NCBI RefSeq assembly: GCF_934660935.1
Contig: NZ_CAKUIH010000005.1
Span: forward strand, 1-64,000
DNA length: 64,000 bases
Direction of reading: 5' to 3'
Origin: an uncultured Parolsenella sp.
GTDB taxonomy: Bacteria; Actinomycetota; Coriobacteriia; Coriobacteriales; Atopobiaceae
Shown here: piece after piece, positions 31,414-39,052 of the stretch
Layout: each line of letters begins with the position of its first letter
Position numbering within the stretch: the stretch's first letter is position 1
Translations under genes and position numbers: made by a program
The notes under the pieces: model-generated
Told to the model about the DNA's origin: nothing
Databases searched by the model: none
What the model saw: the letters and a program-made list of their open reading frames with translations, nothing else

Positions 31414-33954
31414 CTATCCGATGCCCCAGAACAGATGCCCACTTGAGGCGTGGCGCTCGCGCGAGGCGGGCTTGCGACCCTCTCGAACGGCGGCGAGCGC
31501 GTTGACGAGGCGCTCAACGGCAGCCCTGGTCTCCGCCTCGTTGAGAAGCGTCGCGTCGACCGCGAAGCGTGTCACGCCCGCCTCAATGAGCTCGCCTACC
31601 TGCGGCGTCAGGTCGAGGGGCACCGCGTCATAGATGCGCGAACGGCCATTGAGATCCGTTCTGACGGGCAGGAGACGGCCGTCTCGATCGCGAAGCGAGA
31701 TCATGCGCCGGCGTAGCGCACACCGCGCGCAATCGTGGATGCAGCGATTCGCCGCCTTCAGAACGCAATGTTCGCTCGTCATAACACGAGGGCGGCCCGA
31801 GACGACGACACCCACGGGCACGTTGGCGCGCGGGGCGAGAGACTGGATCTCCGCGAGCGTAAGCTCCGGCGAAAGCCAGACCCCGGCCGCACCGGCACGC
31901 TCGAGCTTATCGAGGGCGAAGGCGTTGTGAATGGGGATGCAACCACGAATCTCCGCCTTCGCGCCGCAGCTCGCAGCAAGCGCGAGCTCGGAGACGTTAC
32001 CCACGGCAACGGAAGCGCCGGCCGTTATCCAGGGGTCGATGCGGGCATGCTCTGGGTCGCGGCAGACCTCGTCGAGGATAGGGACGCTGCCGACAGGCCA
32101 GACGGGCGCAGGGCTTCCAGGCTCGCCAAGCTCGTCGGACGCGACGTACACACGCGTAGCGCCGGCTGCAGTGGCAACACGGGCCACCTCAGGCGACGGC
32201 GCAATGACGCAGACCTCCGGAGTTGGCGTCGCGACAGCGCAGGCAATGTCTTCCGCACTAGAGGCGGCGGCAGGCGTGATGGCAACGGCAGCCATCGCGG
32301 AGACAGGTGCGAGCGCACGTGCACGGTCAGCATACGGCGCGAGAATGGCTTCCTCCAGCGCCTCGCAAGCGGCGGCGCGGACCTTGTGCACGACGGAGAA
32401 GCCCATGCCGCAGCCCTCGTCAAGTTCGACCTCGATCGAACGCGGCTCAAAGGCCGAGGCGCCCATGCGCCCGACATGCTCAGCCAGGTCCTCGCTCGTC
32501 AGCGCCTTCGTGCGCGCGGCCTCGACAACCGGGCCCGAAGCCACAGCCTGCGGAAGTGAGCCATCGGGCGACGCGGGACCATTCGCGCAGGTGAGCTCAA
32601 CGGAAAGGGGCTCTCCTAGCCGCGCGACAACGCGCACGTCGACCGCGCGCTTGCGAGCGACCTCGCGAGAAAGGTCCGCCGAGCTACCATCGTGCGCTGC
32701 CTTGCTGCGGATGACCCTGACCGGGCAGCCCACCGGCATCGGGCGCGCCACTCGACACTCGACCGTACCGCCCGCGGGAACATCGCTGGGAACGGTCGCC
32801 GTGAGAAAGGCGTCGGGGTCATTATCCGGACGAAGCTCGAGCAGGTCGCCGGCTCCAACGGGCTCGTCGACGCGCACGACAACGGTACAGCGAGCGCTCT
32901 TCTTGTCCTGGCGTGGATCGCGGTGGAGGTTGCCCCTTCCGTCCCTGCGCTGGAGCTGGCCGCCCGAGCTCGAGAGGACCTCGCCAACGAGCTGGCCGCG
33001 ATTGTTCGAGCGCTCGTAGCTCATCATCTCGTCATCAGCGGAACCGCGCAGGTAGGCATCGGTGAAATCGCGGTTGAAAGCGCGCTTGAGACGACGCGCG
33101 ACATGGGCGGGAACGGGCGTGCCGCCAAGCTCGGCCGACGCGGGTGCTCCCGCCAACACAGAATCGATCTGCTCGCGATAGGCCCCGATAACGCTCCAGA
33201 CGTAATCAGGCGCCTTCATGCGGCCCTCGACCTTTAGCGAACCGACGCCGGCCTTCATAAGCGCAGCGACATCGCCGGCGGTGCAAGCGTCCTTCGGGCA
33301 GAGGGGACGTGTGCGCCCCGGAGCGGCGATGTCATTTCCAGCCTCATCGACAAGGCGATAGAGTAGCCTGCAGGGCTGGGCGCACAGACCGCGATTGGCG
33401 CTGCGACCTCCGGCCATGCTCGACATGAGGCACACGCCGGAGTAGCAGAAGCAAAGGGCTCCGTGACCGAATACCTCCAGCTCGACGCCCTCCTCCGCGA
33501 TGCGAGAGATCTCGGCAAGAGAGAGCTCGCGGGACAAGGTCACACGGTGCGCGCCCTGTTCGCGAGCCCAGGCAACGCCGCGCGCATCATGGACGTTCGC
33601 CTGCGTGGACACATGCAGCTCAAGCTCGGGCCAGGTCTTGTGAATCTGGTCGAATAGGCCCCAGTCCTGAATGATGAAGGCATCAGCGCCACGCGCGGAT
33701 GCCTCTCGCACGAGGGCGAGAGCGCGTGGCATCTCCTCATCGCGAACGACGACGTTAATGGTCACGTAAACGCGCGTGCCCGCAAGATGCGCCTCGCGGC
33801 ACGCGGCCTCAAAAGCATCGAAATCAAAGTTGTGAGCGTTACGGCGAGCATTGAAATCATTGCCGACACCGCAGTAGATTGCATCAGCACCAGCAGCCAG
33901 CGCCGCACGGAACGGCTCCGGGCCACCCGCCGGAGCCAATAGCTCCATCGTCAT
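31414..33954 (-). CDS. U32 family peptidase-like protein (RlhA/TrhP type RNA hydroxylation)
   Basis: 846 residues. The N-terminal U32 domain has MELLAPAGGPEPFRAALAAG, the conserved Cys set in LCFCYSGVCLMSS ... RGLCAQPCR, and the second pair near CPKDACTAGD. Recent work places U32 members in prephenate-dependent hydroxylation of 23S rRNA or tRNA rather than proteolysis; long forms with a C-terminal DUF3656-like part resemble RlhA. The C-terminal third repeats a U32-like barrel (GCIPIHNAFALDKLERAGA) with a further Cys group HCVLKAANRCIHDCARCALR, likely an Fe-S site. GGGGA lies 7 bases before ATG 33954. Tandem NFU scaffold genes follow, which fits an Fe-S client. Confidence 0.88.
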   Translation of the reverse strand: MTMELLAPAGGPEPFRAALAAGADAIYCGVGNDFNARRNAHNFDFDAFEAACREAHLAGTRVYVTINVVVRDEEMPRALALVREASARGADAFIIQDWGLFDQIHKTWPELELHVSTQANVHDARGVAWAREQGAHRVTLSRELSLAEISRIAEEGVELEVFGHGALCFCYSGVCLMSSMAGGRSANRGLCAQPCRLLYRLVDEAGNDIAAPGRTRPLCPKDACTAGDVAALMKAGVGSLKVEGRMKAPDYVWSVIGAYREQIDSVLAGAPASAELGGTPVPAHVARRLKRAFNRDFTDAYLRGSADDEMMSYERSNNRGQLVGEVLSSSGGQLQRRDGRGNLHRDPRQDKKSARCTVVVRVDEPVGAGDLLELRPDNDPDAFLTATVPSDVPAGGTVECRVARPMPVGCPVRVIRSKAAHDGSSADLSREVARKRAVDVRVVARLGEPLSVELTCANGPASPDGSLPQAVASGPVVEAARTKALTSEDLAEHVGRMGASAFEPRSIEVELDEGCGMGFSVVHKVRAAACEALEEAILAPYADRARALAPVSAMAAVAITPAAASSAEDIACAVATPTPEVCVIAPSPEVARVATAAGATRVYVASDELGEPGSPAPVWPVGSVPILDEVCRDPEHARIDPWITAGASVAVGNVSELALAASCGAKAEIRGCIPIHNAFALDKLERAGAAGVWLSPELTLAEIQSLAPRANVPVGVVVSGRPRVMTSEHCVLKAANRCIHDCARCALRRRMISLRDRDGRLLPVRTDLNGRSRIYDAVPLDLTPQVGELIEAGVTRFAVDATLLNEAETRAAVERLVNALAAVREGRKPASRERHASSGHLFWGIG

Positions 33955-34431
33955 CGAATCCCCAATCGCATGCGGCGCAAGCCGCCTTTCGTTTCCAACT
34001 TTTTAGAATAACAGTCAGACAGCAGGAGCACATGTCGACGAGCGCCCTTCATTCCGGTATCCCAAGAGCGCTCGGAGACGTTTTTCGTCGGCGATGGTCA
34101 AAAACACCATCTTGGCGTACGCGCGACACGCCACGAAGGGCCTTCGGGGGTCTTCTCTTAAATATTAATGAGACACAGTCTCATTAAGTGGGCAAATCGC
34201 GCCCATTTTGCTCACTTATGGCAACGCTGTTTTGCCAAACTCCATCAAGGGTGCTCTTTCATAGTTCGCCAATTCGATATCGCGTACGCCAAGATGGGTA
34301 TTTTGACCATCTGGTCAAAATACCGCCTGCCATTTATGGCAGGCATCATCGCGAGACGGCCGCACCATGCACCCATAACCGAGACAAATCGCACGGATAG
34401 ACGACCGTCTTTTCATCTCCGGGAATTCTCG
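33955..34431. other. AT-richer gap holding a hairpin-rich inverted-repeat element
   Basis: About 480 bases with visibly lower GC than the rest of the window. No convincing protein frame. Its centre is the inverted-repeat element at 34094-34344 (listed separately). The part nearest 33954 should carry the promoter of the U32 gene (minus strand). Confidence 0.5.
34094..34344. repeat. Element bounded by 30-bp inverted repeats with nested hairpins (ncRNA or MITE candidate)
   Basis: The outer arms 34094-34123 and 34281-34310 are inverted copies matching at 27 of 30 positions (inner ends GGCGTACGCG and CGCGTACGCC). Between them lie CGAAGG/CCTTCG (34134-34146), a perfect 10-bp palindrome TTAATGAGAC/GTCTCATTAA (34165-34187), AAGTGGGCAAA/TTTGCTCACTT (34186-34217), and TGGCAA/TTGCCA (34219-34237). 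The right arm also folds on itself (TATTTTGACCA/TGGTCAAAATA, 34299-34322), as does the left (GATGGT/ACCATC). A further perfect stem GCCTGCCAT/ATGGCAGGC lies at 34325-34344. No open reading frame of note lies inside. It could be a structured RNA, a miniature transposon remnant, or a cluster of regulatory sites. Confidence 0.7.
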
Positions 34432-35394
34432 TCAGGCTATCGATGCCCACTTCCTCAAACGCGGAATCAATCGAGCTCGAAGGCATTGCTGTCGGCCGCG
34501 AAAGCTATCCGAGCGAATCCTATCGCGCTTCCCCGCCGCCTTTAATGCCACCGACTCCAAACGCGCAAACAGTTGTGGGTCAACAAGGTCTTCGTACCAA
34601 ACGTTGATAACCGTCCACCCGAGCCCGACCAGTGAGTTCTGCCTTCTATCGTCACGTCCAGCCTGCTCAGGCAGATGATACCTACGCCCTTTGTATTCAA
34701 AAACAACCTTAAGCTCTGGAAATGCAATGTCGGCAAAACGATCTCCCGACGGGGTGGCGATGCAATAGTTTGCCCTCGCACCAGACAGACCAAGACCTCC
34801 CAAGCGGCGCGGAAACGTCAGAAGGGCAAGAAGCACGCTCTCCATTGGGGAATGGCAGCCATCGACCACAAGCCCCATGGCTTCTCGTGCCTTCCCCAGG
34901 CCAGGCCTCCACTTCAAGTGGCTCGCAATTCGCTCAATCGACCGCCTCGATGTCATCGGTATATCGATATTAACGAAGCCGTCCCAACCGCTTTGGTCAT
35001 TGTCAAGGAGATACGTTCCGCACAGTTCGAGACCCACCAGCGCGAGGTCCACAACGTCAAAATCTGATGAAGAGGCCAGGTCGAAGAACAAGAGCTCCGG
35101 TGATTCCACCAGGATATCTTTCGACAATCGAATGAGAGCCTTGGGAGGAGGGTCGGCCCTCCATTCGTGTCTAATGGCCCACGGCTTGTTGCGCGCCTTA
35201 TCTGCCCGAATCATCAAATGGCAAGGACGCGACACCCCTCCAAACGTCGCAAGAGCATCTTCGAGCTCTAGCTTTCCTGGAATTCCGCAGCCCTGAAGCG
35301 TTGAAGCACGGCACATGCCTAGGAGCTCTGGGGCGAGCTTGCCTCGCGAGCGAAGGAGTTCGAGTGCCGATATGTCGCAGATGCAGATAGCCAT
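34432..35394 (-). CDS. DUF559/Vsr-like PD-(D/E)XK nuclease-domain protein with AbiEi-like N terminus
   Basis: 320 residues. The C-terminal third fits the MTES_1575/DUF559 endonuclease-like domain: SPMESVLLALL, then DRFADIAFPELKVVFEYKGR (Asp, then Glu-x-Lys), RRYHLPEQAGRDDRRQ and GWTVINVWYEDL. The N-terminal two-thirds resembles proteins that carry an AbiEi-type antitoxin/regulator region, but that is a weak recall. GC content and codon choice are lower in GC than the neighbours (AAT, AAA, TTT codons are common), so recent transfer is plausible. The predicted ATG has no clear ribosome site. A hairpin-rich element lies just beyond its 3' end. Function unknown; possible defence or DNA-processing role. 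Confidence 0.7.
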   Translation of the reverse strand: MAICICDISALELLRSRGKLAPELLGMCRASTLQGCGIPGKLELEDALATFGGVSRPCHLMIRADKARNKPWAIRHEWRADPPPKALIRLSKDILVESPELLFFDLASSSDFDVVDLALVGLELCGTYLLDNDQSGWDGFVNIDIPMTSRRSIERIASHLKWRPGLGKAREAMGLVVDGCHSPMESVLLALLTFPRRLGGLGLSGARANYCIATPSGDRFADIAFPELKVVFEYKGRRYHLPEQAGRDDRRQNSLVGLGWTVINVWYEDLVDPQLFARLESVALKAAGKRDRIRSDSFRGRQQCLRARLIPRLRKWASIA

Positions 35395-35770
35395 GGCACA
35401 ACGCTATCAGGCTCGCATACGTCCGCGAAGATCGAGGCCAAGAAAGTCCCCCGCGCTCAAACCGAAACCCGACATGAATCCAACACGTTTTCGCAAAAAC
35501 GAGCCAAAGTGCGTCAAACAATGACACTACAAAAGCTTTACCTGCGACGATACTGGTGGTCCATTCCGAGAAGGACGAAACGATCTGCAGGGAATTACTT
35601 GTTGTCACAGAAGGCCCTCGACCCCGCTCGCGAACACGAACGGGGCCGGGGGCCTTACGTCACATGAAACAAAGCAGATTGATGCTCGCCATCGAACGCA
35701 CCAGGGGCAAAGCGCGGTTGAGCTCAGCCCGCAGACGGAGCTGGAGGAACAAACCCACGGGCATGCTAGA
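35395..35770. other. Intergenic with a strong hairpin (35611-35656)
   Basis: About 375 bases, lower GC near 35400-35600. I see no supported gene. A 15-bp stem with one mismatch pairs AAGGCCCTCGACCCCG (from 35611) with its complement ending at 35656. It is the likely terminator for tyrS after its repeat array, although no U tract follows. Confidence 0.5.
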
Positions 35771-35893
35771 CGAGCCCGCCCGCTGGCGCGCTAGGCGAAC
35801 CTGGTCGCTGGCGCGTCAGGCAGCCCGCCCGCTGGCGCATCAGGCGGCCCGCCCGTTGGCGCTTTAGGCGAACCTGGTCGCGGGCGCGTTAGA
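35771..35893 (-). repeat. 24-25-bp tandem repeat growing out of the tyrS stop codon
   Basis: Five units of 25, 24, 24, 25 and 25 bases. Read on the minus strand they begin TCTAAC (the tyrS stop itself), CCTAAA, CCTGAT, CCTGAC and CCTAGC, and the next bases after the array begin TCTAGC. Each unit keeps GCGCC-GCG and ends in CAGGTTCG or GGGCTCG-like bases. The end of the tyrS coding sequence resembles the unit end. A stop triplet is present in every unit although it varies among TAA, TGA and TAG. Confidence 0.75.
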
Positions 35894-37106
35894 CGAGCCT
35901 GGCCCAGCGCCTCTTGCCGGACTGGACAACGGCGCCCGCCACGAACGGCGTGGGGTCGACGTTGTAGCACTTCGGCGCGAGAGCCTCGCCATTCACCTTG
36001 ACGCCACCGCCGTCAACGAGACGACGAGCCTCACCGGCGCTGCTGGCAATCCCCAGGTCAACGAGAAGCTTGCCAAGGTAGACCAGGCCCTCATCGTTCA
36101 CCTCGACGACAGAGGCGGGGAACTCCGGCACGTTCTCGGGAACCTCACCCTTCTTGAACTGGGCGTCGAAAGCCTCGAGCGCCTTCTGGCCAGCACCCGC
36201 GCCATGGTAGAGGTCGACGATGTTAATGCCGAGCTCACGCTTGAGCTTGTAAGGATCGGCGGAGCCGTCGGCAAACGCGGCATCGATGGCCTCGATCTCC
36301 TCGATGGTCTTGGTCGAGCAGAGACGGTAGTACATCGGGACGATCTCGTCGGCGATGGACATGACCTTGCCAAACATATCGGCAGGCTCGTCGGTAAGGC
36401 CGATGTAGTTCTTGTAGCTCTTGGACATCTTCTTCACGCCATCGGTGCCCACGAGCAGCGGCATCGTGAGGGCGACCTGCGGCTCCATGCCCTCGGCACG
36501 CATGAGGTCACGGCCGGCGAGCAGGTTGAAGATCTGGTCGTTGCCGCCCATCTCGACGTCGGCCTTGACGACGACAGAGTCGTAGGCCTGGAGCACGGGG
36601 TAGATGAACTCGTGCAGGGCAATGGAGAGGCCGTTGGTGTAGCGGTTGTGGAAGTCCTCGCGCTCGAGAATGCGAGCGACGTTGAACTTGCTCATGAGGC
36701 CAAGCATCTCGCCAAGGTTGAGCGGCTTGATCCAGTCACCGTTGTGGACGATGGTCGTCTTCTCGGGGTCGAGGACCTTCATGGCCTGCGCAACGTAGGT
36801 CTCGGCGTTGGCCTCGACCTGCTCCTCCGTGAGGGGCGGACGAGTGGAGTCGCGACCGGACGGGTCGCCAATGAGAGCGGTGCCGTTGCCGATGATCAGG
36901 GTGACGTTGTGGCCCAGGTCCTGGAACTGGCGCATCTTGCGCAGGGGCACGGCGTGGCCCAGGTGGAGGTCCGGACTCGTGGGATCGACGCCCAGCTTGA
37001 TGTTCAGGGGCTTTCCACGACGTAGCTTCTCGCGGAGCTCCTCCTCGGGGACGATCTGGGAGACGCCAGAAGTGATGACCTTCATCTGCTCGTCAACTGA
37101 AAGCAC
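35889..37106 (-). CDS. tyrS: Tyrosyl-tRNA synthetase
   Basis: Charges tRNA-Tyr. 405 residues. Class I motifs HLGHA (DLHLGHAVPLRKM) and KMSKS (GVKKMSKSYKNYI); substrate-pocket segment LQAYDSVVVKADVEMGGNDQ; C-terminal S4 domain (SSAGEARRLVDGGGVKVNGE). I chose the GTG at 37106 because GGAGG lies 4 bases upstream, while the upstream ATGs lack a site; the frame would otherwise extend 23 codons. No T-box leader is visible in the 140-base upstream gap. Its stop codon begins a tandem repeat array. Confidence 0.95.
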   Translation of the reverse strand: MLSVDEQMKVITSGVSQIVPEEELREKLRRGKPLNIKLGVDPTSPDLHLGHAVPLRKMRQFQDLGHNVTLIIGNGTALIGDPSGRDSTRPPLTEEQVEANAETYVAQAMKVLDPEKTTIVHNGDWIKPLNLGEMLGLMSKFNVARILEREDFHNRYTNGLSIALHEFIYPVLQAYDSVVVKADVEMGGNDQIFNLLAGRDLMRAEGMEPQVALTMPLLVGTDGVKKMSKSYKNYIGLTDEPADMFGKVMSIADEIVPMYYRLCSTKTIEEIEAIDAAFADGSADPYKLKRELGINIVDLYHGAGAGQKALEAFDAQFKKGEVPENVPEFPASVVEVNDEGLVYLGKLLVDLGIASSAGEARRLVDGGGVKVNGEALAPKCYNVDPTPFVAGAVVQSGKRRWARLV

Positions 37107-37246
37107 TGTTCCTCCAAAATACCTGCTAGCACCCTCACCCGGTTGGGCGGTGCTCATGATTGTGTGGCGCCGCACAAGCGCGGCTCGCCCGCATAAACGG
37201 GACGGTTGCTAAGTGTAGCGAAAAGCGGCGCCAAGCGAGCTGTCGC

Positions 37247-39022
37247 TTATGCGGTAGGCATCCCCGTGGCAGAGCTAAAGCTCCACACCGAGATCATCTT
37301 GCTCGAGATGGCGCCGGCGCCGAGGTCAGAGACCTTGGTGGCGATCACCGAGGGGTCGACATGCTCTTGCAGATAGACCTCATAGAGTTTCGCCGTCGCC
37401 TCGGTCGCGACAAGCGTCATGTCGCGGCGCGTGGCGAGCTGCATGAGCGGTGCGGCATCCGTGAGGCCCCAGCGCTCGAGGCAGGCGTCCCACGGCGCGG
37501 TTTCGCTCTCCCATCCTCCCACAAGCAGGATGTTGTCCGGGCACTGCCACCTCGCGGATGCGAAGGCATCGGTCCCGCTGAACCAAGCGCTCTGGGTGTG
37601 GCCGAACACCACGAGCTCGTCCGGGTGGCTCTCGACGAACTCGCTCGCCGCAGCCGCGAAGGGAAGCGAAAGCCTCGACTGAAGCGGGCGCACCGTCGAC
37701 ACCCAGAACATGCCGAGGCCCGCCGCGCAGACGACGCACGTAATCGCTGCCACCACGCGGGCACGGGTGCCCGGGACAGGAACCGCATCAGCACTGTGAC
37801 GGCCCTTACGCTCGGTGGGGCCCTGGCAGCAGACAAGAAGGGCGAATAGCGTGACGATCGCCACGGGAATAACGATATGGAGCCTCGGACGGCCACGCAT
37901 AACGATGAGTATGTAGTTCAGGAGCGCCATCGCGACCACGCCAAACGAAAGGATGCGAACGGACTTCTCCAGACCCTTCATCCGCGAAAGGGCAGCCGCA
38001 ACAGCGAGCAGAAGAGCCGACAACGCGATCAGCAGATACGTGACCTTCGCTTTGAACGACGCGATGAGATGCGCGGGCCCGTAGGTGGACTCAGCCTTTG
38101 AGATGCGCTCGAACAGGTCCGTCGAGAAGACCTCATGGTCGACGAAGTCCCAGTCGTACATCATGGCGACATCATTGTCGCTGAGCTCCGGCGCCTGCTC
38201 GCGGACCTTCGAGACGTCCATTCGCTGCGTGTCGAGCACCTTGCGGCCGGCGTCGAGATAGGAGGGGAAATCCTCCCAACCAGGAGTCGCACGGTAAGCG
38301 GCCTGGCCAGCCCCATAGGAAATCGCAATCACGGCAACAACCGCCACAGCGCGGAGCAACGTACCCGCGCGACGACTACGAACGAGCGCCCAGACGAGGA
38401 AGGGGACGAACAGGACGAGGGCTGCGACTCCGGACTCGGGGCGCAGAGAGAAACCGAGCGCCACGAGCACGTAGCCCGCGACGTCAGCCGGGCTCGGGCG
38501 GCCGGCGTCGCCAAAGACCGCGCGCGGCATGATGAGCATAAGGCCGGCGGCAAGCACAATGAACGCAACGATGGTGTACGTGAAGTACCACACGCAGACG
38601 ATCTCGCACGAGAGCAGCACGGCGCCAAGGCACACAAGCCGCGCGCGAGAGAGGCCCAGGGAGAAGAGCTGGCTCCAGGCTATCCAGAACGACACGACCA
38701 GCATCGCGAGCAGCATGAGCGCGTACCACGGAACCTGCGGCGCAAGTTGGTAGAGCGCCGAGAGCGGCGCGCTCACGAAGACGAGCGTATAGGGCATGAG
38801 CGAGCTCGCGGCGGCCTGGAACTGGCCACGCGCAAAGAGCTCCTGCACGAAGTCATCCGGAGGGGTGGCATAGACCGGCGCGTGCAAAAGGCAGAGCGCC
38901 ACCACAGGTAGAAGCGCCAGCAAGAGGGGTGCGACCATGCGGCATGCGCTACCTTGCGGAACGCGCGAGGCGACGGCTCGCGAATCGCAACTGACAGGTT
39001 TGGGCTTTGGCTCTATCGGCAT
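37247..39022 (-). CDS. Multi-pass membrane protein, GT-C-like (unknown)
   Basis: 591 residues. About 10-11 hydrophobic helices in residues 25-440 (VAPLLLALLPVVALCLLHAP first), with an early extracytoplasmic loop holding acidic residues (TPPDDFVQELFARGQF), then a soluble C-terminal domain of ~150 residues. The layout is that of GT-C membrane glycosyltransferases that use lipid-linked sugars, but I cannot name a family. ATG 39022 has GGAG 7 bases upstream. It is the last of three similar large membrane genes in a row (39053-40954 and 40951-42690), presumably one operon for envelope glycan work. Confidence 0.7.
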   Translation of the reverse strand: MPIEPKPKPVSCDSRAVASRVPQGSACRMVAPLLLALLPVVALCLLHAPVYATPPDDFVQELFARGQFQAAASSLMPYTLVFVSAPLSALYQLAPQVPWYALMLLAMLVVSFWIAWSQLFSLGLSRARLVCLGAVLLSCEIVCVWYFTYTIVAFIVLAAGLMLIMPRAVFGDAGRPSPADVAGYVLVALGFSLRPESGVAALVLFVPFLVWALVRSRRAGTLLRAVAVVAVIAISYGAGQAAYRATPGWEDFPSYLDAGRKVLDTQRMDVSKVREQAPELSDNDVAMMYDWDFVDHEVFSTDLFERISKAESTYGPAHLIASFKAKVTYLLIALSALLLAVAAALSRMKGLEKSVRILSFGVVAMALLNYILIVMRGRPRLHIVIPVAIVTLFALLVCCQGPTERKGRHSADAVPVPGTRARVVAAITCVVCAAGLGMFWVSTVRPLQSRLSLPFAAAASEFVESHPDELVVFGHTQSAWFSGTDAFASARWQCPDNILLVGGWESETAPWDACLERWGLTDAAPLMQLATRRDMTLVATEATAKLYEVYLQEHVDPSVIATKVSDLGAGAISSKMISVWSFSSATGMPTA

Positions 39023-39052
39023 CGAGCGTCTCCAAACGGACAAGGAGACGTG

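Noticed and set aside
34094..34310. Retron msr-msd RNA
   Set aside because: Outer inverted repeats and hairpins look similar in plan, but no reverse transcriptase gene lies nearby.
37107..37246. T-box leader for tyrS
   Set aside because: The gap is only 140 bases and lacks the T-box sequence and antiterminator.
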